Below, piece after piece: positions 44,063 to 52,421 of a stretch of 64,000 bases of DNA. A model generated the notes under the pieces. It searched no databases. It was not told where the DNA came from and worked only from the letters and a program-made list of their open reading frames with translations. The position numbers were made by a program, and so were the translations under genes. The DNA is from Lentisphaeria bacterium. Lineage in GTDB: Bacteria > Verrucomicrobiota > Lentisphaeria > Oligosphaerales > Oligosphaeraceae. The stretch covers positions 1-64,000 of the forward strand of contig JAKSPB010000014.1 of the NCBI GenBank assembly GCA_024405215.1, read 5' to 3'. Position 1 is the stretch's first letter, and the number at the start of each line of letters is the position of its first letter.

Positions 44063-45598
44063 CTACCTTCTCCAAAAGGCAGGAAGGAAGAGCACCAGCA
44101 TGGTATAGAGTTCCAGTCTTCCGGTAATCATCGTCACTGCCAGAAGGATTTTCGCGGACGCCCCCATCCAGTCGAAAGCGCAGGATGGTCCCACGGCGTC
44201 GATTCCCGGCCCGACGTTGCTCAAACAAGTCAGGGCCGCGCTACCGCAGGTCCCCAGGGAAGCCCCCGTCAGGCAAAGCAGCACGAAAGCCACCAGGGCA
44301 ATCAAAGTAAGATAGAGCAACGCGAAGACAAATGTCTTCCGGACCAGCGTCGGCGCCAAACGGGCACCATTGAGGCGGATATCCGTCAGAGTATGGGGGA
44401 AGAGGCACTGTCTCACCTCGGCCAGCATGGCCTTTCCCAGCACCAGGATACGGGAGCACTTCATGCCGCCGGCAGTGGAACCGCCACAGCCGCAAGGGAA
44501 CATGATCAGCAGCAAAATCGCCGAAATCACCGGCACTCCCCAGGCATCGAAATCGGCTGTGGTGAAGCCCGTAGTGGAAGCCAGCGATGCCACTTGAAAA
44601 GCCGCCAGTCGAAGACAGGACCCCACTGTGCGTGGCACGCCGTTCAGCCCCTCCGGGTGTCCTTCATAGAGCAACGCTGCAACCGCAACTGTCGCGATCA
44701 CCACCATCCCCAGAAAGAATCGGAACTCCTCGTCCTCCCAGAAACAGAACCGTCGTTGCAGGATACTCCGCAGGAAAAGCGTGAAATTGCAGGCGGAAAG
44801 CAGCATGAAGACAATGGCGGTCCATTGCAGCGCCGCATCAGGGAATGCCGCAAAGCTGGCGTTCCGCGTAGAGAATCCGCCGGTGGAGATGGTGGACATG
44901 GCATGGCAGGCGGCATCGAAGAGATTCATTCCACAGAGCCTGTAGCCTATCGCCGCGGCAACTGTCAGCATGGCATAGAATCCCAGCACCCAGAGCACCG
45001 ACTGGAAGAGCCGGGGAGTCAGCTGGTCGCTGTCCGTCTTCAATCCCGGCACTTCCGCATTGTACAAGAGGCTTCCTTTGCCGACATGCAACAACGGCAG
45101 AATCAGCAGTACAAAGAAGACGATTCCCACGCCGCCGAACCAGTTGAGCAGACTCCGCCAGAAGAGCAGTCCCTGGGGCAGTCCCTCGATACCGGCTGCC
45201 AGCACCGTGCCATCCCGCAGAATCAGTTCCGTGGAAAGGACACTCGCCCCTGTCGTGGTCAATCCCGACGCTGCCTCGAAAAGCGCATCCGGAATGGTCA
45301 TCCGGGCAATCCAGCAGAAAGGCACCGCCCCTAGGATTGTCCCCACCAGCCAGGACATTGCGACGGTAGCGAATCCCTCGCGCACTCCTGTGCCGAACTC
45401 CACCTTCCGATGCCGGCAGCGCGCGATGCAAAAGAGTAGACTCCCCAGAAGAAAGGTCGCCAATGCACAGAAGGCCAGGTCTTTCCACACCCAGGCAGGA
45501 TCCGGTCCGACGCCCGACACTACGGTGGAAATCCCCATGCCCACGCTGAGAAACAGCATCAACAGCGCAATCAAATGGACGATGACTTGTAAATTCAT
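44063..45598 (-). CDS. trkH: Potassium uptake channel subunit TrkH
   Basis: This 511-residue membrane protein has about ten helices and the four pore-loop repeats of Trk/Ktr channels: SGLTTTGASV near residue 110, MSTISTGGFSTR near 237, ASLASTTGFTTADF near 340 and LSNVGPG near 457, with the selectivity-filter glycines. GCGGSTAGGMKCSRI near 374 is the TrkH intramembrane loop. TrkH takes up K+ and is gated by TrkA, whose gene lies 190 bases upstream on the same strand. Confidence 0.94.
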   Translation of the reverse strand: MNLQVIVHLIALLMLFLSVGMGISTVVSGVGPDPAWVWKDLAFCALATFLLGSLLFCIARCRHRKVEFGTGVREGFATVAMSWLVGTILGAVPFCWIARMTIPDALFEAASGLTTTGASVLSTELILRDGTVLAAGIEGLPQGLLFWRSLLNWFGGVGIVFFVLLILPLLHVGKGSLLYNAEVPGLKTDSDQLTPRLFQSVLWVLGFYAMLTVAAAIGYRLCGMNLFDAACHAMSTISTGGFSTRNASFAAFPDAALQWTAIVFMLLSACNFTLFLRSILQRRFCFWEDEEFRFFLGMVVIATVAVAALLYEGHPEGLNGVPRTVGSCLRLAAFQVASLASTTGFTTADFDAWGVPVISAILLLIMFPCGCGGSTAGGMKCSRILVLGKAMLAEVRQCLFPHTLTDIRLNGARLAPTLVRKTFVFALLYLTLIALVAFVLLCLTGASLGTCGSAALTCLSNVGPGIDAVGPSCAFDWMGASAKILLAVTMITGRLELYTMLVLFLPAFWRR

Positions 45599-45788
45599 TT
45601 ATGCAATTCTAAAAATCTGTGCGCCTCCCAGCGTGGGGCACAACGCACATAACACCTCACAGAGCCAATTCCTTTCTTTCCCTTTCATCCCGTTGATCTG
45701 CAAAAAAGCCGAAAGGCGTCTTGTGGGATTTGCGTGTTGTGTTCCCTCCGCCGGAAGGCGGTTCCCAAAAGGCGAGCACCGCCAGCCA

Positions 45789-47141
45789 CTATCCGAAGAG
45801 CGCCTGGACTTTCGCCTCCAGGGAAGGTGTCACCACTGCCGCCAGGACATCACCGACCTGTAGCACCGTGCGTCCCGCAGGCGTCAAGATGTCCGTCCCC
45901 CGGAAGAGCATCGCCAGAATCAATTCCGGCGGAAGCTGACAATCCATAATCCGCTTGCCATTCAAGCGCGACGATGGTTTCAACGTGAACTCCGTCAGAT
46001 AGGCCTGGCTGGCCAGCAGGCGAGAATCCATGCGGAAATTTCCGGCGTTCATCAGATGGAAGACGGTATTGGCGGAGACCAGCGTAGTATTGAAACCGCA
46101 GTCTATGACCTCCATGGCGGGAACGATGCTGATATACTCCGGTTTGTGCGTGACAGCGACCACCTTCCCCGCCCCCAGACGCTTGGCCAGAATGCACCCC
46201 AGGATATTGCCCTCGTCGTTTTCCTCCGCGCCAACGAAGGTATCGCATTTCTCAATGCCCGCCTCGCGCAGGATATCCTCGTCTGTCGCAGAGCCGACAA
46301 TCACTTTGCAGGAAGCCGGAAGCTGTGCCAGAATGGCCTCGCCCTTCTCCTCGGAAGGCTCAATTAGACGCACTTCCCACCCCTGCTCCAACGCGCCATC
46401 CACAATCAACTTGCCCAGCCTGGTCGCCCCGGAAATGACGACCAGGGAATGTTTCGTCAGCGTCCTGGGGGAAATGCACTCCAGGAAGGCCTGGATGTCC
46501 CGGCGACGTCCCGCCACATAGAGCTTGTCCCCCGCCTGCAATCTTGTCTGCCCATGGGGATTCATCAGACGCTGTCCCCGGACCAGCGCGGCGAAACGGA
46601 TATTCTCCATGACCTCGCGCCAGGGAAGCTCCATGATCTTCTGTCCCGCCAACGGCGATTCCCCTTCAATGCTGATGGTGATGATGCCAGCTTCAGGATG
46701 CGAGAGCCGCGCGTTGTCCAATATCATCCTGCGCGGAAGCACGTCCAGCACTTTCGTTGCACATTCCGCCGGCGAGGAAAAGGTCCGTCCCAGCCCGTAG
46801 CTCTCCTGCGTCAATCCTGCGGATTCATCGAAAAGTTCCGTAGAATAAAGTCGGCAAATGACTTGCTTCACCCCGAAATGCCGGGCGATCTGGCAGGCCA
46901 ATACATTGGAGGGCTCGTCGCCGCTGACCGCCAGAAAGACGTCCGTCCGGGCGATGCCGGCCTCCTGCATCAGCCGGACATCCGTGGCGCTGCCATGCAG
47001 CGTCATGACATCCAGCTTGTCGTGCAGATCATCCACGCCATGGGGCGAAGAATCAATCAGCGTAACATCATGCCTGGCCGCGCTGAAATGCGCAGCCAGA
47101 AGCCGTCCCAATTCTCCTGCCCCGATGACGATGATCTTCAT
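45789..47141 (-). CDS. trkA: Trk system potassium uptake regulator TrkA
   Basis: Peripheral cytoplasmic protein with two RCK_N-RCK_C units in 450 residues. The first Rossmann motif is IIVIGAGELGRLLAAHF at residues 3-19 with an acidic TLID after strand 2. The second is LVVISGATRLGKLIVDGAL near 232, whose glycine pattern is degenerate, as often in second halves of TrkA. RCK_C parts appear near 150-220 and 375-450. It binds NAD(H)/ATP and gates TrkH. The ATG at 47141 is used rather than the upstream TTG. It starts 6 bases after the acyl-CoA ligase stop. Confidence 0.94.
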   Translation of the reverse strand: MKIIVIGAGELGRLLAAHFSAARHDVTLIDSSPHGVDDLHDKLDVMTLHGSATDVRLMQEAGIARTDVFLAVSGDEPSNVLACQIARHFGVKQVICRLYSTELFDESAGLTQESYGLGRTFSSPAECATKVLDVLPRRMILDNARLSHPEAGIITISIEGESPLAGQKIMELPWREVMENIRFAALVRGQRLMNPHGQTRLQAGDKLYVAGRRRDIQAFLECISPRTLTKHSLVVISGATRLGKLIVDGALEQGWEVRLIEPSEEKGEAILAQLPASCKVIVGSATDEDILREAGIEKCDTFVGAEENDEGNILGCILAKRLGAGKVVAVTHKPEYISIVPAMEVIDCGFNTTLVSANTVFHLMNAGNFRMDSRLLASQAYLTEFTLKPSSRLNGKRIMDCQLPPELILAMLFRGTDILTPAGRTVLQVGDVLAAVVTPSLEAKVQALFG

Positions 47142-47147
47142 AGGCAA

Positions 47148-48785
47148 TTACTGCAATTCGTTCTGCTTGGCAACCAGAAGGTCCGCGCCGTACATCTTGC
47201 GAAGCTTCGGCTTCTCGATCTTGCCCGTGGGATTCCGGGGGACTTCCGCAAAAATCACCTTGCGGGGACGCTGATAGCGCGGCAGCGCAAGGCAGAAATC
47301 GTTGACCTGCGCTTCCGTCAGTTCAAAGCCGGGCTTGACCTCAATGATGGCAGTGGCAATTTCGCCCAGACGCGCATCCGGAAGGCCGATGACCGCCACG
47401 TCCTTGATGGCATTGTTCTTGCGCAGGAAATCCTCAATCTGGACGGGATAGAGGTTCTCGCCGCCCGTGATGATCACGTCCTTCTTGCGATCCACCAGAT
47501 AAATGAAGCCGTCCTCGGATTCCTTCGCCATGTCGCCGGTGAAGAGCCACCCGTCCTTCAGGACTTCCTTGGTGGCCTTCTCGTCCTTGTAGTAGCAAGT
47601 CATGACGCCATCGCCTTTCAGCGCCAATTCGCCGACTTCGCCGCGTTTCACGGGGTTGCGCTTTTCGTCCACGATCATCGTCTGCCAGCCATAACCGGCC
47701 ACGCCAATGGCGCCCACATGGTCGATGTTCTCAATGCCCAGATGCACTGCCCCAGGGCCGATGGACTCGCTGAGGCCGTAGTTGGTGTCGTAATCGTGGT
47801 TGGGGAAGTAGCTCTTCCAGCGCTTGATGAGGCTGGGGGGAACCGGCTGTGCGCCGATGTGCATGAGACGCCACTGGCTCAGATGGTAGTTGCTCAACTC
47901 GATTTCGCCGCGCTCGATGGCATCCAGGATATCCTGCGCCCAGGGAACCAGCAGCCACACGATGGTGCACCGTTCCTGCGAAACCGTGCGAATGATCCAT
48001 TCGGGCTTGACGCCCTTCAGAAGAACCGCCTTGCCGCCGACCAGGAAGCTGCCGAACCAATGCATCTTCGCGCCCGTATGATAGAGCGGCGGAATGCACA
48101 GGAAGACATCGTCGCGTGTCTGGTGATGGTGATTCTGCTCGACCTTGCAGGAGTGCATCAGGCTACGATGCTGATGGACAATGGCCTTGGGGAAGCCCGT
48201 GGTTCCGCTGGAGAAATAGATGGCGGCGTTGTCGTTGTCCGTCAGTTTGACTCCTGGCGCCTTGTCGGAGCAATAGCTCACGAGGCTGTAGTAGGGTTCG
48301 GCAAAAGTGGGGCAGTCGCCCCCCACATAGAGAAGCGTGCAGGGGCGCGGCAGGTGGTCGCAGATGGCCTCCACGCGCCCCACGAACTCCGGTCCGAAAA
48401 TCAGCATATCCACGTCCGCCAGATCCAGGCAGTAGCGAATGTCATCGGGAGTATAGCGGAAATTCAGGGGAACCGCCATGCAACCGCTCTTGAGGATGCC
48501 GAAATAGATGGGAAGCCATTCCAGGCAGTTCATCAGAAGAATGCCCACCTTCGCGCCACGGGGCATACGACGGGTCAGGAGGAAATTCGCCAGACGATTC
48601 GCCTTGGCGTCAAATTCCGACCAGGTCATCTCCGAACGGAAGGAATCCACGGGACTGGACTCGATCAGCGAGTATTCACGCCAGGATGTGTGGCGCTTCT
48701 CCAATTCCTGCGGGTTGATTTCCACCAATGCCACGTCAGAACCAAATTCACGGGCATTTCTCTCTAGGATCTCTGTAATGGGCAT
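47148..48785 (-). CDS. Acyl-CoA ligase (AMP-forming), FadD-like
   Basis: ANL-superfamily enzyme of 545 residues. Motifs are YFSSGTTGFPKAIVH near 175, IPPLYHTGAKMHW, NYGLSESIGPG near 310, DGWLFTGDMAKESEDGFIYLVDRKKD near 410, GGENLYPVQIED and the catalytic-lysine motif NPTGKIEKPKLRK near the C-terminus. Substrate is probably a fatty or other carboxylic acid. Start 48785 has AGGAG nine bases upstream; an extension to 48866 is not supported. It is the first gene of a three-gene run with trkA and trkH. It is distinct from the other acyl-CoA synthetase at 26653-28503 (different length and motif context). Confidence 0.86.
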   Translation of the reverse strand: MPITEILERNAREFGSDVALVEINPQELEKRHTSWREYSLIESSPVDSFRSEMTWSEFDAKANRLANFLLTRRMPRGAKVGILLMNCLEWLPIYFGILKSGCMAVPLNFRYTPDDIRYCLDLADVDMLIFGPEFVGRVEAICDHLPRPCTLLYVGGDCPTFAEPYYSLVSYCSDKAPGVKLTDNDNAAIYFSSGTTGFPKAIVHQHRSLMHSCKVEQNHHHQTRDDVFLCIPPLYHTGAKMHWFGSFLVGGKAVLLKGVKPEWIIRTVSQERCTIVWLLVPWAQDILDAIERGEIELSNYHLSQWRLMHIGAQPVPPSLIKRWKSYFPNHDYDTNYGLSESIGPGAVHLGIENIDHVGAIGVAGYGWQTMIVDEKRNPVKRGEVGELALKGDGVMTCYYKDEKATKEVLKDGWLFTGDMAKESEDGFIYLVDRKKDVIITGGENLYPVQIEDFLRKNNAIKDVAVIGLPDARLGEIATAIIEVKPGFELTEAQVNDFCLALPRYQRPRKVIFAEVPRNPTGKIEKPKLRKMYGADLLVAKQNELQ

Positions 48786-49109
48786 TTGTTTGTCTCCTGG
48801 TCTGGGTAAATTGCGTATTTTCCATAGTATATAGGGCTTTGCGGAGTTTTTCCGCCGTATCGGCAAAAATCAATCCCCAGTCCCCATCAAGCCAATGCGG
48901 AGCGCAACGTCCAAGTACACAGAGACTCTCCTGTTCGAATTCCCGTCAATGCCATCCGCCCTCAATTGAGGCGCAAGCCCCGGAAAAACATCAACTCTGG
49001 ACACGCAGGAAACATAAGCATATCATTCCCAAACAAAAAAGGCTGCCGCCAACCTTGACTGGAGGTTCGCGACAGCCCTTCTCGACTTCAGACTATCCTC
49101 GGGAACAGA
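48786..49109. other. Intergenic region upstream of acyl-CoA ligase
   Basis: The 324 bases hold TATACT on the minus strand near 48825-48830 (possible -10 of the ligase operon), then unremarkable sequence, and the terminator of the pseudopilin gene at 49035-49077. No gene is seen. Confidence 0.4.
49035..49077 (-). terminator. Intrinsic terminator of pseudopilin gene
   Basis: On the minus strand GGCTGTCGC (49077-49069) pairs with GCGGCAGCC (49049-49041), helped by an inner GAACCT/AGGTTG pairing, and is followed by U6 (49040-49035). Confidence 0.88.
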
Positions 49110-49883
49110 TTATTTCTTTTCCTTGTAGGGACTGTCGCAGTTGAACCAGATGTTGGTCGTGCCGTTCTGCTTCGTGACATAGATGCTGTCCTCGCAAGCG
49201 GCATGGCCGTCCATGTAGAGCTGGTTGGCGCCACCGCCGTGGGCCTTGCGTCCCGCGAGGGAAACATGGTCCGTCTGGTAGAATTTACGGCTCTGGGTGC
49301 CGCGGGAAGGATCCGCCACATTCATCCAGGTCATGTACCAAGTATCGGCCAGGACGGTGGTCATGCTGGGGAACTTGGAGATGACGGAAAACTTGGATGC
49401 CCATTTGCCGCCGTTGTTGGCGGCCCCGTAGGGATCGATATAGAAGTTGTAGCCGTAGCTCTGATGGCAGACGCAGTAGTCATAAACGAAGTGACTGCCG
49501 ATGGTCTCCGTGCCGGCAGAGGGCTTGAAGGATTCGCCGTCATTGGGGCACTTCAGCATCTTGGTGAACTGCTGCGCCTGGGTATCGCGGGCAGCGCCGG
49601 TCGCCAGCGTGGTATATCCTGTGTAGTAGGCATAGAACTCCGCAAAGGCCCGCGGATACTGATTAAGGCGGCCGTTGCTCTGTTCGCCCTCGGGCATGGC
49701 GTAGTCATCGTAATCATCGATGTACATGAGCCACTGCAAACCGACCTGCTTCATGTTGTTGGTGCAGCTGATGGAACGGGCCTTCTCACGAGCCTTGGAG
49801 AGCGCGGGCAAAAGCATGGAGGCGAGAATCGCGATGATGGCGATCACGACCAGCAGCTCAATCAGGGTGAAGTTTCTTTTCAT
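49110..49883 (-). CDS. Pseudopilin, H-X9-DG type
   Basis: Start 49883 gives [20 protein letters not shown]; an ATG at 49955 would add 24 residues before the prepilin motif and is rejected. The helix runs into [22 protein letters not shown] as in the 39174 gene. The head domain holds [15 protein letters not shown] and the motif [18 protein letters not shown] near residue 220 (His, nine residues, Asp-Gly). At 257 residues it is shorter than its paralogue. It is followed by a strong terminator; the AraC regulator lies upstream on the same strand. Confidence 0.92.
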   Translation of the reverse strand: MKRNFTLIELLVVIAIIAILASMLLPALSKAREKARSISCTNNMKQVGLQWLMYIDDYDDYAMPEGEQSNGRLNQYPRAFAEFYAYYTGYTTLATGAARDTQAQQFTKMLKCPNDGESFKPSAGTETIGSHFVYDYCVCHQSYGYNFYIDPYGAANNGGKWASKFSVISKFPSMTTVLADTWYMTWMNVADPSRGTQSRKFYQTDHVSLAGRKAHGGGANQLYMDGHAACEDSIYVTKQNGTTNIWFNCDSPYKEKK

Positions 49884-50035
49884 GGTAATGAGTGATTTTG
49901 GGAAGGAAATGAAAAGGTCGCCGAAACGACCGGGAACAACAGGAAAAAATCTCAAATTCGGGACTTTTCCATATTATAGGAAAAAAAACAGAAAACTCAA
50001 CACCATTCCTTCTCAAACAGCAACATTAAATTGTC

Positions 50036-50920
50036 TCAATAGGTCTTTGCATCCAATGCCCGTTCCGTGCCGTCGCCCTCCTGCCGTTCCCTGGCGTTTC
50101 GCCGCACCGCGCCTGGGGTGACGCCATATTTTTCCATGAATTTACGATGAAAAGCAGTAGTGCCGGAGAAATTCACCTCGTTTACAATCTGTTCAATGGA
50201 AAACATCGTCCGTTGCAACAGACGATAGGCGCTCTCCAGTTTCAGGCTGTTCTGATACTGCAAGGGCGGCAAAGGAAAATACTTCTTCCACTCTCGGAAG
50301 AAGGTGGCCCGCGAAAATCCGCGTTCCTGCGCGATGGCCTCGAAATCAATATTTTCATTATAGTGGATTTGTATCCATCCCGCAATATCCACGATCTTTT
50401 CCTGCAGCCTTTGCGGTTGCACCGGCTTCCAGCGTTCGTAGTAGAGTTCCCGATATAGCTGGAAGCAGATCCAGTCCATCCGATCCACCATGCCCGGCAG
50501 CGCCAGACGGGAGAAGCATTTTCGGAACTCCTGAACCAGCCTTTCGATTTCCGGCGTCATGCGAATGCCAATGCAGGGTTCCTCGGAATAGAGCCCCATG
50601 GCCTTCAGCAGCGGCATCACCTCGTCCGCCCAGGCAAAGGAAATCACGTCCCGGCGCCCTTTTCCCAGCGTCTGCGTTTTCGCCCCCGAATACTTGAACG
50701 CCACATTGGGGAAAGGCACGGAAATCTTCCGGTCGTTGACGATATCCGGGCAGAGGGAATCCTCCGATGCCAAGCGCAGGCAAACCTCCAGCATGTTCGG
50801 CGGCACCCTGGAGCAATTCCCGTCCAGCAAAGCGCGATGACAGATGTAGATATACTTCACCTGGAAGGGAAAACTCCCCTGTCGGGGAAGCGTGGCGATT
50901 TCATTGTTGAACCATTGCAT
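50036..50920 (-). CDS. AraC/XylS-family transcriptional regulator
   Basis: The C-terminal 100 residues are an AraC-type double helix-turn-helix: IDFEAIAQERGFSRATFFREWKKYF near 195-220 and FSIEQIVNEVNFSGTTAFHRKFMEKYGVTPGAVRR near 245-280. The N-terminal 180 residues would sense a ligand; they are rich in Cys and aromatic residues, and a cupin-like fold is likely, though I see no firm match. Start 50920 has GAGGT eight bases upstream. The start lies only 16 bases beyond the terminator of tRNA-Val, so its mRNA must come from read-through or from a promoter overlapping the tRNA end. The target may be the adjacent pseudopilin or the GH-like genes, which is inference. Confidence 0.85.
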   Translation of the reverse strand: MQWFNNEIATLPRQGSFPFQVKYIYICHRALLDGNCSRVPPNMLEVCLRLASEDSLCPDIVNDRKISVPFPNVAFKYSGAKTQTLGKGRRDVISFAWADEVMPLLKAMGLYSEEPCIGIRMTPEIERLVQEFRKCFSRLALPGMVDRMDWICFQLYRELYYERWKPVQPQRLQEKIVDIAGWIQIHYNENIDFEAIAQERGFSRATFFREWKKYFPLPPLQYQNSLKLESAYRLLQRTMFSIEQIVNEVNFSGTTAFHRKFMEKYGVTPGAVRRNARERQEGDGTERALDAKTY

Positions 50921-50935
50921 GGGATGAACCTCAAA

Positions 50936-50970
50936 CAAAAAGCCCCGAAGCGAAAACACCTCGGGGCTTT
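50936..50970 (-). terminator. Intrinsic terminator of tRNA-Val
   Basis: A perfect 10-base stem AAAGCCCCGA (50939-50948) / TCGGGGCTTT (50961-50970) has a U run on the minus strand. It begins 8 bases after the tRNA CCA end. Confidence 0.93.
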
Positions 50971-50978
50971 AAAATGAC

Positions 50979-51055
50979 TGGTGCGCGCAACAGGACTCGG
51001 ACCTGTGACCTCCACCGTGTGAAAGTGGCGCTCTAACCAACTGAGCTATGCGCGC
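50979..51055 (-). tRNA. tRNA-Val (CAC anticodon)
   Basis: A full 77-base cloverleaf folds on the minus strand. The acceptor is GCGCGCA/TGCGCGC, the D-stem GCTC/GAGC, and the anticodon stem CCACT/GGTGG with loop TTCACAC (anticodon CAC). A five-base variable loop and T-stem ACAGG/CCTGT follow. Discriminator A and an encoded CCA are present. The T-loop reads TCCGAGT instead of the usual TTCGAGT, so position 55 is C rather than U; this is unusual and could be a sequencing error or a real variant. Confidence 0.95.
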
Positions 51056-51143
51056 ATTTGCGTAATGCGAGGTACTATAGCCGGATTCCGGGAAATTTCA
51101 AACGGCGTCCGCGCAAAAAACGGACGCCGAAGGATGAAACAGC

Positions 51144-52382
51144 CTATTTCGCGGTCGCGTCGTCGAAATAGACGTGCACCAACACGCCCCATCCGGGCTG
51201 GATGATGTTGCTGTCGCTGGGATGGCGATTGAAGTCAATCTCGTAGTTCGCGCCTTGGGCATGGACGGTCACGCGGGAAGGTTGCTTGCGCCACACGGGC
51301 TTGCATTCCACCGGGGCAGTCAGGTTCTTGTTGACGATGATCATCCAGCGGCTGCCGTCCTGCTCATGAGTGAATTCGCCCACCAGCCAGTTGCCCGGAA
51401 TGTCGGAGACTAGGCTCTGCTCGTCGGCCTCGGGAACCTGCTCGTCCGTTTCCGGAACCGTGCTGCCAAAATGATAGACGCGATCGCTATTCAAGTGGTT
51501 CAGGACGTGCGCATAGTTCTGGACCGTGAGGTTGACCAGTCGCAGGTCATACCAGACCTGTGTGCGATTCATGAAGGGATCCAGCGGGGCATTGTACCAT
51601 CCGGGACGGTCGCTAGGCATATAGGTGAACCAGGAGAGTCCGCGCGCACCGTAGGCCAGGGCGGCGAAGGCCTGGTGGGCCAGGTTCACGGGATCGGGCT
51701 TGGCGTAGTAGCGGTGCTGGATGGAAAGTCCGCAGAACCACCACTGCTTGTTGTATTTCTGCGCATATTTGCGGTGAATGCCGAAGCAACTGTAGAGAGT
51801 GGAGCGAATATAGCCGTCATGGTAGAAGTTATACTGGTCGAAACCGGAGATGGGGTAGTCGCTGGCATATGCGCGCTCCACATGGCGCTCGTAGGAATCC
51901 GGGATGTAACGCCAAGGCTCGGTGCTGTTGGAAAGCAGATTCATGTAGGCCAGTTTTTCCGGCGCCAGCTCCTTCATCAGAGTCCCCATGGCGAAAAGCC
52001 CCGGAAGTTCGTTGTAGAAGGGCTCGTCCTTGACGTAGTATCCGAGGACGGCGTCGTTGTCCTTGTACTTCTGCACGATGGGCAGGATGTCCTTGCGCCA
52101 CTGCTCCACGTCAGGATTCTTCCAGTCCCGGTTGCTCATGGCGTTTCCGTCCATGTACAAGGCCTTCATGCCGGCCTTGCCAATGGCCTCCAGCTGCTGG
52201 TCGTTGACAGCGAATCCGGCGATGGAGAATCCACAATCCTTCATCTCCTGATAGAACTCCACGGTGTTGGCCTTTTCGCGGGCGGAGCCCACCCATCCCC
52301 ACGCCATGATGGGGAAAGTCTCCTCTGCGGTAAGAACACCGGCAATGGCCAAACTAAAGACGACGGCAAGAATCTTTTTCAT
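51144..52382 (-). CDS. Secreted glycoside-hydrolase-like TIM-barrel protein
   Basis: Start 52382 (MKKILAVVFSLAIAGVLTAEE) gives a signal peptide cut near residue 19-20, with a strong GGAGG site; the ATG at 52421 is rejected. The mature protein of about 390 residues starts ETFPIMAWGWVGS. It carries GFSIAGFAVND, a run GYYVKDEPFYNELPG near 128 where the Glu after Asp is placed like the acid/base Glu of clan GH-A barrels (GH42/GH5-like), SGFDQYNFY and YGARGLSWFTYMP, and a C-terminal beta-sandwich-like part. It probably acts on polysaccharides in the periplasm or outside. The specific family is not recognised. A 65-70% similar paralogue (by eye) lies at 53321-54754. Confidence 0.7.
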   Translation of the reverse strand: MKKILAVVFSLAIAGVLTAEETFPIMAWGWVGSAREKANTVEFYQEMKDCGFSIAGFAVNDQQLEAIGKAGMKALYMDGNAMSNRDWKNPDVEQWRKDILPIVQKYKDNDAVLGYYVKDEPFYNELPGLFAMGTLMKELAPEKLAYMNLLSNSTEPWRYIPDSYERHVERAYASDYPISGFDQYNFYHDGYIRSTLYSCFGIHRKYAQKYNKQWWFCGLSIQHRYYAKPDPVNLAHQAFAALAYGARGLSWFTYMPSDRPGWYNAPLDPFMNRTQVWYDLRLVNLTVQNYAHVLNHLNSDRVYHFGSTVPETDEQVPEADEQSLVSDIPGNWLVGEFTHEQDGSRWMIIVNKNLTAPVECKPVWRKQPSRVTVHAQGANYEIDFNRHPSDSNIIQPGWGVLVHVYFDDATAK

Positions 52383-52421
52383 GGTCAGTTTCCTCCAAAA
52401 GGCAATTGCAAAAACATGCAA

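Noticed and set aside
46449-48767. 772-codon plus-strand ORF opposite trkA and the acyl-CoA ligase
   Set aside because: Crosses the boundary of two well-supported genes on the other strand; no protein-like motifs.
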